Shown in pieces: positions 24,822 through 33,423 of a stretch of DNA of 64,000 bases. A program made the translations under genes and the position numbers. Where the stretch lies: the NCBI GenBank assembly GCA_026399075.1, contig JAPLRR010000078.1, positions 1 to 64,000 on the forward strand, in the 5' to 3' direction. Source of the stretch: Methylococcales bacterium. Its GTDB lineage: Bacteria; Pseudomonadota; Gammaproteobacteria; Methylococcales; Methylomonadaceae. The notes beneath the pieces are model-generated. The model saw nothing but the letters and a program-made list of their open reading frames with translations. It was not told where the DNA came from and searched no databases. The stretch's first letter is position 1. The number at the start of each line of letters is the position of its first letter.

Positions 24822-26102
24822 TTATTTGATAGTGTCGTTAATGACGATGGCTTTAATGCCGCTACGGTTCATGCCCTTAATTTCAATGGCGCCAAACGCT
24901 TCGCCGGGTTGGGCGGTGGCGGTGCCTGTGGCACTGATGCGGGCGGTGATTTTGATGTTTTCCATTGAGGACACGTTCATGCCGGGGATCATGGCCATGC
25001 TGTCATCTAACACCACCGAAATCGGTAGGTCTTTGACTTGGTGTTTAACCACGGCTAGCGGGGCTTTGGGACCAGCTAAGGCTTGGGCGTAGATGAACAC
25101 AAAGTCTTCGGGGTTGGCTTTGCCTTTAAACACTTCGCCTAATTCCACTTTGACGTTGACGCTGCCGGAAAGGTCGGAGACGGCTTTTTCGGTGGCGGGT
25201 TCTGGTGCTGCGGCCCGCGCGGCGGGGGCTTTGCCGAGATTGGCGTTGGCTTGGTCGAGTAGTTTTTGGACTTCTTGGTAAGCGCGTTCGTCGGGTTTAT
25301 AGTGTTTTTGCAGCTTGGTCCAGTAGGTGACAGCAGCGTTGAAGTCGCCCGCTTCGGCTTTCGCCATGCCGTATAGCCATAAGCCCATTTCGTTGTCGGG
25401 TTGTAAGGCGATGGCTTTTTCGATGAGTTGGGTGGCTTCGCCTTTTAAAGTGCCGTCGTTTGCCATTGCAAGGCCGTCCGCCAATTGCAGCAGGACTTCG
25501 GGTTGGTCGCCCACTAAGGCGTAGGCTTTGCGCAAGGCATTGACGGAATCTTGGTAGCGTTGCAGGACTTTGTAAGAATGCCCCAACATCAACCAACCTT
25601 TGGAGTCGTTAGGCTCTTTGACCAAACGCGCCGCCAATTTTTCCACCATCGCGTTGATTTGCGCGGATTGCTCGGCTTTGCTCGCGGGTGCTGCGCCATT
25701 TTCTGCCATTGTTGCGGGTTCTTGGGCTTTAGCAATGTCTGGGTCAAAGGCATCGGTGTTACCGATGATGCTGTAGACCGCCAAGGCAATCAGCGGTACA
25801 AAGAACAGCAGCGGAATTGCCAGCCAGCGGCCTTTGTCGGGGTCGGCATTGAGCGCGACATCGGCTTGCAGGTCGTGGTAAAGGTTGACTTCCAGTTCCT
25901 CTTTGGCGACGTCGTATTGTTCTAGGGTGAGGTTGCCGTCCGCCAAGTCGTCATCCAATTCGCGCAATTTTTTTTGCGCCAATTGCACGTTGAGTTGGTC
26001 TTCTGCGCTTTGAGGCAATTCGCGTGCGGTCAGCAGCGGTATTAACACAAAACACAATGCAATCAGCAGCAACAAGGCTGCAAAAATACCGAACTGGAAC
26101 AT
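24822..26102 (-). CDS. ccmI: c-type cytochrome biogenesis protein CcmI
   Basis: A 426-residue apocytochrome chaperone that presents apocytochrome c to the CcmFH haem ligation machinery. N-terminal two-TM domain (MFQFGIFAALLLLIALCFVL; a second segment AIPLLFFVPLIALAVYSI) with a cytoplasmic loop QKKLRELDDDLADGNL, then TPR repeats between about 130 and 290 (NDSKGWLMLGHSYKVLQRY, then NEMGLWLYGMAKAEAGDF) and a C-terminal beta domain. Last gene of the ccm operon, overlapping ccmH by one base. Confidence 0.93.
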   Translation of the reverse strand: MFQFGIFAALLLLIALCFVLIPLLTARELPQSAEDQLNVQLAQKKLRELDDDLADGNLTLEQYDVAKEELEVNLYHDLQADVALNADPDKGRWLAIPLLFFVPLIALAVYSIIGNTDAFDPDIAKAQEPATMAENGAAPASKAEQSAQINAMVEKLAARLVKEPNDSKGWLMLGHSYKVLQRYQDSVNALRKAYALVGDQPEVLLQLADGLAMANDGTLKGEATQLIEKAIALQPDNEMGLWLYGMAKAEAGDFNAAVTYWTKLQKHYKPDERAYQEVQKLLDQANANLGKAPAARAAAPEPATEKAVSDLSGSVNVKVELGEVFKGKANPEDFVFIYAQALAGPKAPLAVVKHQVKDLPISVVLDDSMAMIPGMNVSSMENIKITARISATGTATAQPGEAFGAIEIKGMNRSGIKAIVINDTIK

Positions 26103-26551
26103 TATTCGCCCGTCCTATCTAAAAGGTCTTTGATGCGCTGTTTGTCAACGCTGCTTAGGTGTTCTTGGGGTTGGCTACGTTTGCGCAAGACCGCCCAAAA
26201 GCCGAGGCCGCCCAGCAATACGGTCAACAGCGGGGCTAGCCATAAAATCAGGGTTTTGCTTTTTAGCGGTGGCTTGTATAAGACAAAATCACCGTAGCGG
26301 TTAATCATATACTCGATGATTTGTTGGTCAGATTCGCCGCGCATGAGCATTTCATAGACTTTGGTGCGCAGGTCTTGCGCCAACTCGGCATGGGAGTCGG
26401 CGATGTTTTGGTTTTGGCACACCAGACAGCGCAGTTCTTCGGTCAAGCCTTGGTAGCGTTGTTCCAAGACGGGGTCTTTAAAGTCGTAGACTTTGGTTTC
26501 TGCATAGCTGTTTAAACTTAACAGCAGCATTAATAATGCGATGGTTTTCAT
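26102..26551 (-). CDS. ccmH: Cytochrome c maturation protein CcmH
   Basis: A 149-residue periplasmic, membrane-anchored thiol protein that keeps apocytochrome cysteines reduced at the ligation step. It has a signal peptide, the diagnostic redox motif RCLVCQNQN, the following NIADSHAELAQDLRTKV, and a C-terminal membrane segment LILWLAPLLTVLLGGLGF. Overlaps ccmG and ccmI by a base at each end. Confidence 0.95.
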   Translation of the reverse strand: MKTIALLMLLLSLNSYAETKVYDFKDPVLEQRYQGLTEELRCLVCQNQNIADSHAELAQDLRTKVYEMLMRGESDQQIIEYMINRYGDFVLYKPPLKSKTLILWLAPLLTVLLGGLGFWAVLRKRSQPQEHLSSVDKQRIKDLLDRTGE

Positions 26552-27081
26552 TAGCCAGCCTCGCCGTTTAAGGTTTGCACTAAGGGCAGGATGATGGTTT
26601 GGATAATTTCAGGATCCACCGGCCCAGTTTGTTTGTGGCGGATAATGCCTTTTTTGTCGATGACGAAGGTTTCAGGTACGCCGTATACGCCCCAATCCAA
26701 TCCGGCACTGCCTTCTTTGTCGATAACGCTAAGCACATAAGGGTTGCCCAATTGGCTCAGCCATTGCCGTCCGTCTTCGGGTTCGTCTTTGTAATTAAGG
26801 CCTATCACTTCGGCGACGCCCATGCGGGCGAATTCGCTTAAGTACACATGTTCTTGGCGGCACGATACGCACCATGATGCCCACACGCTAAGCAACCAGA
26901 CTTTGCCTTTCATTTGCTCCGGCGTAAAGAGCTTGTCGGGCTCGTGCAATTGCGGCAAGCTAAACGTGGGCGCAGGTTTGCCAATTAACGGTGACGGCAC
27001 TTCTTTAGGGTCTAGCTTGAGGCCGATGCCTAAAAAAATCACCAGCACAATGAACGCCCCTAAGGGTAATAAATAACGCAT
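26551..27081 (-). CDS. ccmG: Thiol:disulfide oxidoreductase CcmG (DsbE)
   Basis: A 176-residue membrane-tethered thioredoxin-fold protein acting in reduction of apocytochrome CXXCH motifs. N-terminal anchor (LLPLGAFIVLVIFLGIGL), active site WASWCVSCRQEH, the acidic groove region INYKDEPEDGRQW-like and the cis-Pro loop YGVPETFVID. The active-site dipeptide is Val-Ser rather than the common Pro-Thr. In the ccm operon between ccmF and ccmH. Confidence 0.93.
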   Translation of the reverse strand: MRYLLPLGAFIVLVIFLGIGLKLDPKEVPSPLIGKPAPTFSLPQLHEPDKLFTPEQMKGKVWLLSVWASWCVSCRQEHVYLSEFARMGVAEVIGLNYKDEPEDGRQWLSQLGNPYVLSVIDKEGSAGLDWGVYGVPETFVIDKKGIIRHKQTGPVDPEIIQTIILPLVQTLNGEAG

Positions 27082-29090
27082 TAGGCCCTCCGTGCTTTAG
27101 TGGCTTTAACTACAGGTTTGGCAGTCGCTTTAACGGGAGTAGCAGCCACTTGCGGTTTTTTGCCTTTGCGGTAGCGTTTGTCAGCAACTGCCAATAATCC
27201 GCCCGCCGCCATAAACAAGCCGCCCATCCAAATCCAGCGGACAAACGGTTTGAAATAAACGCGTAAGGCCCAATCGCCGCTTTTGTCCAAGGGTTCGCCC
27301 AAGGCCACAAACAAGTCGCGGGTAATGGATTTGTCGATGCCCGCTTCGGTCATCGGCATCCCTGAGGCTCGGTAGATACGTTTTTGCGGATGCAAATCAG
27401 CAATCTCTGCGCCATTTTTGGAGACGCTGACACGGCCTTCGCTGGCATCGTAGTTAGGCCCTGCCACTTCGGTTACGCCGTGGAACTTAAAGTCGTAACC
27501 CGCCAGTTGCATGGTTTGGCCTGGGGACATACGGATGTCTTTTTCCAGTGTGTAAGTGGCGGTTAGGGTAATGCCGACGATAAAAATGGCGATACCAAAA
27601 TGCGCGACCGACATCGCCCAGATGCTCAGCGGCACGTCGCGTAAGGCCGCGAGTTTGTCGGCTTTGTCTTGAATTCGGGCATAGATCACCGCCCACGCAG
27701 TTAAACCTGTCCACACGGCTAAGGTCAAGCCAATCAAGGCCGCCCAAGTAAAATGGTCTTGCATAAAGGCCAATACCGTACCGGCTATCAAGCTAATGAC
27801 TAAAGGCAGCCATAAGATGCTGGCGAAGCGGGTGACTTTGTCTTGCCGCCAGCGTGCCAACATGCCGATGGACACAAAGGCCGCCAAAGGCGCAGTTAAC
27901 GGAATGAACACGCTATTGAAATATGGGGGGCCTACGGAGATTTTACCCAAGCCCAAGGCATCAATGACCAGCGGATACAGTGTGCCCAGCAAAATAGTGG
28001 CGGCGGTTGCAACCAATAGGATGTTATTGACCAAAATTAAGGCTTCGCGGGAGACCAAATCAAACTTGCCTTCGGTTTGTATCTTTGAGCCGCGCCAAGC
28101 GAATAAGGTTAACGAACCACCAACGACCACTCCTAAAAACACTAGAATAAAAATACCGCGTGTTGGGTCGCTGGCAAAGGCGTGGACAGAAGTCAAAACG
28201 CCGGAACGCACCAGGAATGTACCCAGCAAGCTTAAAGAAAAGGCAAACACCGACAACAAAATCGTCCAGTTTTTGAACATGCCGCGTTTTTCGGTGACAG
28301 CTAAAGAATGGATTAAGGCCGTGCCGACTAACCACGGCATAAACGAGGCATTTTCAACCGGATCCCAAAACCACCAGCCGCCCCAGCCCAGCTCATAATA
28401 AGCCCACCAACTGCCCAGCACGATGCCTGTGGTTAAAAATGTCCACGCCATGGCTGTCCAAGGCCGTGTCCAACGCACCCAAGCGGCATCGAGTTTGCCG
28501 TTTAACAGCGCGGCAATAGAAAAGGCAAAGGCCACGGAAAAACCCACATAACCCATATACAACATCGGCGGATGGATGGCCATGCCCGGATCTTGCAATA
28601 AGGGGTTTAAGTCTTTGCCTTCTAAAGGAATAGGGAATAGGCGTAAGAACGGGTTGGAGGTGAAAATGATAAACAGCTGGAAGCCAATCGCGACTGTACC
28701 CATGACCGCCAACACGCGGGCGCTGAGTTCTATCGGCAAGGCTTTGCTGAACAAGGCCACGGCGACTGTCCATAAGGACAAAATCAATGCCCATAATAAC
28801 AACGAGCCTTCATGTGAACCCCACACCGCCGCGATGCGGTAAATGAACGGCAGATTGGTATTGGAGTTTAAGGCCACATACTCCACCGAAAAATCGTGGT
28901 TGATAAATGAGTAGGTCAGGCACAAATACGACAACAGCATGAACAAAAACTGCCCTATCGCCACCGGTTTGGCAACCGCTATCCATTTGGCAACGCCTTT
29001 ATGAACGCCCAGTTGCGGTACGACCGCCAACACCAAAGACAGGGTCATCGCGGTGATTAAGGAAAAAAGTCCAATTTCGGGTACTATCAT
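27081..29090 (-). CDS. ccmF: Haem lyase subunit CcmF
   Basis: A 669-residue polytopic membrane protein, the core of the haem-to-apocytochrome ligase. It contains the tryptophan-rich WWD haem-handling segment GWGGWWFWDPVENASFMPWL, many transmembrane helices and, near residue 60, the region around AAVWGSHEGSLLLW. The last 35 residues are Lys/Ala-rich (KPVVKATKARRA) and probably cytoplasmic. Overlaps ccmE by four bases. Confidence 0.95.
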   Translation of the reverse strand: MIVPEIGLFSLITAMTLSLVLAVVPQLGVHKGVAKWIAVAKPVAIGQFLFMLLSYLCLTYSFINHDFSVEYVALNSNTNLPFIYRIAAVWGSHEGSLLLWALILSLWTVAVALFSKALPIELSARVLAVMGTVAIGFQLFIIFTSNPFLRLFPIPLEGKDLNPLLQDPGMAIHPPMLYMGYVGFSVAFAFSIAALLNGKLDAAWVRWTRPWTAMAWTFLTTGIVLGSWWAYYELGWGGWWFWDPVENASFMPWLVGTALIHSLAVTEKRGMFKNWTILLSVFAFSLSLLGTFLVRSGVLTSVHAFASDPTRGIFILVFLGVVVGGSLTLFAWRGSKIQTEGKFDLVSREALILVNNILLVATAATILLGTLYPLVIDALGLGKISVGPPYFNSVFIPLTAPLAAFVSIGMLARWRQDKVTRFASILWLPLVISLIAGTVLAFMQDHFTWAALIGLTLAVWTGLTAWAVIYARIQDKADKLAALRDVPLSIWAMSVAHFGIAIFIVGITLTATYTLEKDIRMSPGQTMQLAGYDFKFHGVTEVAGPNYDASEGRVSVSKNGAEIADLHPQKRIYRASGMPMTEAGIDKSITRDLFVALGEPLDKSGDWALRVYFKPFVRWIWMGGLFMAAGGLLAVADKRYRKGKKPQVAATPVKATAKPVVKATKARRA

Positions 29091-29548
29091 TTGCCGCTCT
29101 CCGGTTTGGGTGGCGTTTTCATGCTGCCCGCCACTTCGGGCGGCATGTAATTTTCATCATGTTTCGCCAACACTTCTTGCGCGACAAACACGCCTTGCGG
29201 GCTGAGTTTGCCGTTGGCGATGATGCCTTGGCCTTCACGGAACAAGTCCGGCAAAATGCCTGTATATTCAACCTGCACTTCTTTCGCCATATCGGTCAGC
29301 ATAAATTTAACCGTCAAGCCTTCGCCGGGGCGCTTGACGCTGCCCTTAACAACCATGCCGCCCAAGCGGAACAAATGGTCTTTAGGGGCTTTGCCCGCAA
29401 CCACGTCGGAGGTTGAAAAGAAAAACATCAGGTTCTCGTTAAACGAGCGCAAGCCAAAAAACGCGGCAATAGACACACCTGCCACCATCAGTAAAATCAA
29501 GGCCAAGCGGTTTCTGCGTATGGCTTTCATCTTAAAAAACTTAATCAT
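29087..29548 (-). CDS. ccmE: Haem chaperone CcmE
   Basis: A 153-residue periplasmic haem chaperone. N-terminal membrane anchor (RLALILLMVAGVSIAAFFGL), an OB-fold core (RLGGMVVKGSVKR, YTGILPDLFREGQGIIANGK) and the covalent haem-binding motif HDENY, in which the His bonds the haem vinyl group. Overlaps ccmD and ccmF. Confidence 0.95.
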   Translation of the reverse strand: MIKFFKMKAIRRNRLALILLMVAGVSIAAFFGLRSFNENLMFFFSTSDVVAGKAPKDHLFRLGGMVVKGSVKRPGEGLTVKFMLTDMAKEVQVEYTGILPDLFREGQGIIANGKLSPQGVFVAQEVLAKHDENYMPPEVAGSMKTPPKPESGK

Positions 29549-29703
29549 TTTAAACCCCGTTTACGTTTAAGCTGGAGTTGGCGTAATTGCTGTTTATGTT
29601 GCATTAAGGGTTTGATGATTCCGAATAGCATGATGGCAAAGGCAATGCCATAAGATGTCCAAACATAAAAGGCGTAGCCGCCCATGTGCAAAAATTCGCT
29701 CAT
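29545..29703 (-). CDS. ccmD: Haem exporter accessory protein CcmD
   Basis: A 52-residue protein read directly from the minus strand, too short for most gene finders. It begins MSEFLHMGGYAFYVWTSYG, has one membrane segment (IAFAIMLFGII) and a basic tail (KQQLRQLQLKRKRGLK), the exact CcmD pattern. Start and stop overlap ccmC and ccmE by ATGA-type overlaps, placing it in its standard operon position. It helps release haem-loaded CcmE from CcmABC. Confidence 0.95.
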   Translation of the reverse strand: MSEFLHMGGYAFYVWTSYGIAFAIMLFGIIKPLMQHKQQLRQLQLKRKRGLK

Positions 29704-30437
29704 TTTTCCTCCAAAATATCATCCAACCAACGCCCACCTTGCTCACGTTGCACTAGCTCATTGCGGCTGCGTAATAACAGCGCGATGACATAGTAAACTT
29801 TAAACGCCACCGCCATGACCAGCAAAGGGATCAGCATGTCGATATGGATGGACGGTTTGGCAAATTTGGTGACGGTAGGGCCTTGGTGCAAACTGCTCCA
29901 CCATTCCACTGAATAATGGATAATTGGGATATTGACCACGCCCACCAAAGCCAAAATGGCAACTGAGCGTGAGGCGGTGCGCTTGTCTTCTATCGCGTTA
30001 TACAAGCCGATCACCCCCAAGTATAAGAACAACAGGATCAGTTCTGAGGTGAGCCGTGCATCCCATACCCACCACGTCCCCCACATGGGTTTGCCCCACA
30101 GCGAACCGGTGATTAAGGCCAATAAGGTAAAGCTTGCGCCTATCGGTGCGCTGCATATCGACACGATTTCGGCAAGTTTAATGTGCCAAATCAAGCCTAT
30201 CGCACCGCTGACCGCCATCATCATATAAATGAACATGGACATCCACGCGGCAGGCACATGCACATAAATAATGCGGAAACTGTCGCCTTGTTGATAATCG
30301 GCAGGGGCCAGCACCAAGCCGCCATAAAGCCCATAAGCTAGCAAGGCCAGCATCAGCGCAGTCAACCAAGGCAACATGCGCCCACTGATGGCGTAAAAAT
30401 AAGGTGGGGAAGAAAATTTATGTAAAAATCGCATCAT
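29700..30437 (-). CDS. ccmC: Haem exporter/transfer protein CcmC
   Basis: About 245 residues with six membrane segments and the WWD-type motif WGTWWVWDARLTSELIL that handles haem for loading onto CcmE. An unusually long frame upstream to 30518 would overlap ccmB; Met at 30437 (MMRFLHKFSS), five bases after ccmB, fits the family length. Confidence 0.93.
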   Translation of the reverse strand: MMRFLHKFSSPPYFYAISGRMLPWLTALMLALLAYGLYGGLVLAPADYQQGDSFRIIYVHVPAAWMSMFIYMMMAVSGAIGLIWHIKLAEIVSICSAPIGASFTLLALITGSLWGKPMWGTWWVWDARLTSELILLFLYLGVIGLYNAIEDKRTASRSVAILALVGVVNIPIIHYSVEWWSSLHQGPTVTKFAKPSIHIDMLIPLLVMAVAFKVYYVIALLLRSRNELVQREQGGRWLDDILEEK

Positions 30438-30442
30438 AAGGA

Positions 30443-31126
30443 TTAACTTAAACTCATTCTTAAGGCAGCCGCAGTCGGCCAAGGGGTTAAAGTAATCGCC
30501 AAAAACAACATGGCGCACATCATATAAAGCTGTCCTGAAACAGGCAGCCCCGCCGTCGCAGAATCAACTGCGCCACTGGCGAAAATCAATACGGGGACAT
30601 ACAGGGGTAACACTAAAATGGCGAGCAAGACACCGCCTTTTCTCAAGCCCACCGTTAAGGCCACGGCAATTGCGCCAATCAGGCTTAGCACGGGGGTGCC
30701 CAATACCAAGGTGGTCAACAGCACACCAATGACATCGGCTTGCAGGTCAAACATGGCGGCCAATAGGGGCGTGATAAGCAATAAGGGCATACCGGACAAC
30801 AACCAATGCGCGGTGACCTTCGCCAATACCAGGATTGACAGCGGGTGCGGGGTCATCACCATCAACTCTAAGCTGCCGTCTTCAAAGTCAGAACGGAACA
30901 AGGCATCCATGGACAATAAGGATGCCAATAGCGCAGCAACCCAAATCACCCCGGGCGCAATACGCCGCAGCAATTCAACATCAGCGCCCACCGCCAGTGG
31001 AAATAAAGTGACCACCATGACAAAAAATGCCAAAGGGTTAATCAATTCGGCACGATGCCGATAGGCTAAAATTAAATCCCTGCGTACTACGGATAAAAAA
31101 GCATTAAAAAGGGACGGTGTAGTCAT
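30443..31126 (-). CDS. ccmB: Haem exporter permease CcmB
   Basis: A 227-residue permease with about six membrane segments. The N-terminal AFLSVVRRDLILAYRHRAEL, then SLELMVMTPHPLSILVLAKV and LGTPVLSLIGAIAVALTVGL match CcmB. Works with CcmA as the ABC transporter that drives release of holo-CcmE. Start overlaps the end of ccmA by four bases. Confidence 0.94.
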   Translation of the reverse strand: MTTPSLFNAFLSVVRRDLILAYRHRAELINPLAFFVMVVTLFPLAVGADVELLRRIAPGVIWVAALLASLLSMDALFRSDFEDGSLELMVMTPHPLSILVLAKVTAHWLLSGMPLLLITPLLAAMFDLQADVIGVLLTTLVLGTPVLSLIGAIAVALTVGLRKGGVLLAILVLPLYVPVLIFASGAVDSATAGLPVSGQLYMMCAMLFLAITLTPWPTAAALRMSLS

Positions 31127-31746
31127 GAGCGTAATTCAATTTTTTGCACGATGTGGTCAGGTAATCCCGTGTCATGGTGGGAGGTCATGATGGCGATGCC
31201 ACCAGTGGCGACATGGTCTTCAATGTAGGATTCAAATAGCATGATGCTGGCTTTGTCCAGTGACGTGAACGGTTCGTCTAAAATCCACAAGCGTTTTTTT
31301 GTGCATAACAAGCGCGCCAATGCCAAACGACGGCGTTGGCCTGCTGACAAATAGCGGATAGGCGTATCTTGATAGCCATCCAGCCCGACTTTATGTAAAC
31401 CCTCGTCTATGCTTAAGGTGGCAGTGGCCAAAGACTGGGTAAATTTGAGGTTTTCTGAGGCACTCAAATCGTCTTTCATGCCATTCATGTGACCAACATA
31501 GGCGACATCTTGGTAAAACAGGGCCGCCAATTCCAATACCGCCGTTCCACACCAATAAAGCTCGCCTTCGTCCGGGTTACGTAAACCCGTCAGTATGCGC
31601 AATAGTGAGGTTTTGCCGCTGCCATTAGGGCCTTCAATCAGTAACACTTGGCCGCCATGGACTTGAATATCGAGGCCGCTGAACAATACGCGGTCATCCC
31701 GGATACAAGCCAGCTGGCGCGCCTCAAAAAATGGACGTGTAGTCAT
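31123..31746 (-). CDS. ccmA: Haem exporter ATP-binding protein CcmA
   Basis: About 207 residues from Met 31746 (MTTRPFFEARQLACI); a longer frame to 31788 adds an unlikely tail. ABC ATPase motifs are Walker A GPNGSGKTS, signature LSAGQRRRLALARLL and Walker B LWILDEPFTSLD, with the Q-loop region YVGHMNGMKDDLSA typical of CcmA. First gene of ccmABCDEFGHI. Confidence 0.94.
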   Translation of the reverse strand: MTTRPFFEARQLACIRDDRVLFSGLDIQVHGGQVLLIEGPNGSGKTSLLRILTGLRNPDEGELYWCGTAVLELAALFYQDVAYVGHMNGMKDDLSASENLKFTQSLATATLSIDEGLHKVGLDGYQDTPIRYLSAGQRRRLALARLLCTKKRLWILDEPFTSLDKASIMLFESYIEDHVATGGIAIMTSHHDTGLPDHIVQKIELRS

Positions 31747-31775
31747 GCGATGCTTCAAAAACCAGTGATAAAAGT

Positions 31776-31801
31776 GGGGGACGGGCATTACCCCATCCCC
31801 C
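31776..31801 (-). terminator. Strong hairpin between the parvulin gene and ccmA
   Basis: GGGGGACGGG (31776-31785) faces CCCCATCCCCC (31791-31801), a G+C-rich stem with one mismatch. On the minus strand it is followed by ACTTTTATC, a weak U-tract. It may terminate or attenuate transcription coming from the cytochrome cluster before ccmA, or fold in the ccm leader. Confidence 0.5.
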
Positions 31802-31914
31802 TAAATAACCTGCCATTTTACCATATCCCTTATTGCTTGCCGTTAAACATCCGGTAAACGTAGGGCAAGGTGTAAGGGCTAGTGCTAAATAAGCTGCCTG
31901 CTTGGAAAAACGTG

Positions 31915-32763
31915 TTATTTGGGCGTATTGACTTTGGTGATTTTGGCGTTGGCTTTTAAGACTTTGAGATACTCCTGAAATTTTTCTGTGCGCACATTGG
32001 CCAACACTTTGTCTTTGACCGCTTCAAACGCAGGCGCCTCTTGCACTTTAGTGTCTTCCAGAAAAATGATATGCCAGCCAAATTGGGTTTGTATGGCTAC
32101 ACTGGCAAACTCACCGTTTTTCATAGTGGCTAAGGCTTTTTCAAAAGCGGGGCCCATGGCGCGTGGGTCTACCCAGCCCAATTCACCGCCTTGGTTTTTG
32201 GTGTTGTCATCTTTTGAGACTTTTTTTGCCAGTTTGTCAAAATCTTCCCCTTTGGCAAGTTTGGCTATAGTTGCCTTGGCGGTGGCCTCATCTTCCAGCA
32301 AAATATGTTTAAGCTTGTATTGCTTGGACACTAAAGCCTGCTTTTTTTGTGCATAAATCTTGCGCAATTCATCATCACTAATCTGCAATGATTTCATGTA
32401 ATGTTCGGCGGCAATTTGGGAATAAGCAATCCGCAGCATATTGTGCACTTGCTCTTGGGTGGCCGGATCATTGCCCAAGTTTTTATTGGTGAAGTCTTGC
32501 CAAATCAATTCCCTGGCAATAACTTCATCCAGTGCTTGGTCTTGTGAGCCGGGTTTGCTTTTATCCGTGCGGGGTAGGGCAGATTGGCCTATCGGATGGC
32601 CGTTGACTTCGGCGATAACGTGCGCAGGTTTTACGTCAGGCAATGCGGATGCCGGATTGCTGGCCGCCGTTGGACTGGCAGTTCCACCATTGCTGGCGCA
32701 GCCGCCTAGTAACAGTGCCGCAATGAGGGTCAAAGGTGTCGCCAAGTTAGGTAGTGTTTTCAT
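31915..32763 (-). CDS. Parvulin-type peptidyl-prolyl isomerase lipoprotein
   Basis: A 282-residue lipoprotein (signal ending LIAALLLGGC) with a SurA/PrsA-like N-terminal helical chaperone part and a parvulin domain at about 145-245: KLKHILLEDEATAKATIAKL, FDKLAKKVSKDD, GGELGWVDPRAM, GPAFEKAL and a final TQFGWHIIFLED. These enzymes assist folding of secreted proteins. Its position at the end of the cytochrome cluster, on the same strand, suggests a role in folding the multiheme proteins or the barrel. Confidence 0.87.
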   Translation of the reverse strand: MKTLPNLATPLTLIAALLLGGCASNGGTASPTAASNPASALPDVKPAHVIAEVNGHPIGQSALPRTDKSKPGSQDQALDEVIARELIWQDFTNKNLGNDPATQEQVHNMLRIAYSQIAAEHYMKSLQISDDELRKIYAQKKQALVSKQYKLKHILLEDEATAKATIAKLAKGEDFDKLAKKVSKDDNTKNQGGELGWVDPRAMGPAFEKALATMKNGEFASVAIQTQFGWHIIFLEDTKVQEAPAFEAVKDKVLANVRTEKFQEYLKVLKANAKITKVNTPK

Positions 32764-32892
32764 TAAGTATTTGTCTTAAGTTGGAGGATTGGGGTTTGCT
32801 GGGTTTGGTTTATAAAACCCGTCGCAGGGTTTATTGTATACATAGTCGAGCTGTTTATAAGGTTTTTAATCGTCACCAAGGCGACGATAGTT

Positions 32893-33423
32893 TCATTGGG
32901 GCAGCTTGGTTTTCATTTCTTGCCAGATGGCAGGGTTTAGCGCACCAATATGCCTAGCGCGGATAACACCTTGGGCATCGACCAGATACGTTTGTGGCAG
33001 GCTGAAAATATCCAATGGCAAACCTGCCGCCGCCGCCCCGTCAAACATAACCCATACAAACGGGTTGCCATTTTGTTTAAGCCAAGTGCGGGCTATTTCC
33101 GCATCATCTTGATAGTCTATGGCATAGATGTTGATATTTTCCTCTGCCGCGATGCGCTTTAGTTCGGCGTGTTCTTCCCGGCAGGCCCCGCACCAAGATG
33201 CCCAGACATTAATCAAGGCCGGGCCTTTGATGCTGGTGCTGTCCAACAGCGTTTCAGTGTTAAACAAGGACGGGAGCTTAAGGACAGGCGTAGCTTTGCC
33301 GATTAGCCGCGACGCGTATTTATTGGGATCATACGTTAGCCCATAAAAATACAGCAGCCCTAAAATGGCAAACATCAGCAGCGGTAAAGCCAGCAATAAC
33401 TTAGGGGCAGGTTTTCCGGGCAT
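32893..33423 (-). CDS. TlpA/DsbE-family periplasmic thioredoxin, second CcmG-like paralogue
   Basis: About 176 residues from Met 33423, whose ATG shares a base with the stop of the upstream 970-residue cytochrome (TGATG), so they are translationally coupled; a longer frame to 33510 lies inside that gene. N-terminal anchor (LLLALPLLMFAILGLLYFYG), active site WASWCGACREEH and the cis-Pro loop FSLPQTYLVD match CcmG/DsbE. It probably reduces CXXCH cysteines of this cluster's apocytochromes, in addition to the ccm-operon CcmG. Confidence 0.87.
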   Translation of the reverse strand: MPGKPAPKLLLALPLLMFAILGLLYFYGLTYDPNKYASRLIGKATPVLKLPSLFNTETLLDSTSIKGPALINVWASWCGACREEHAELKRIAAEENINIYAIDYQDDAEIARTWLKQNGNPFVWVMFDGAAAAGLPLDIFSLPQTYLVDAQGVIRARHIGALNPAIWQEMKTKLPQ

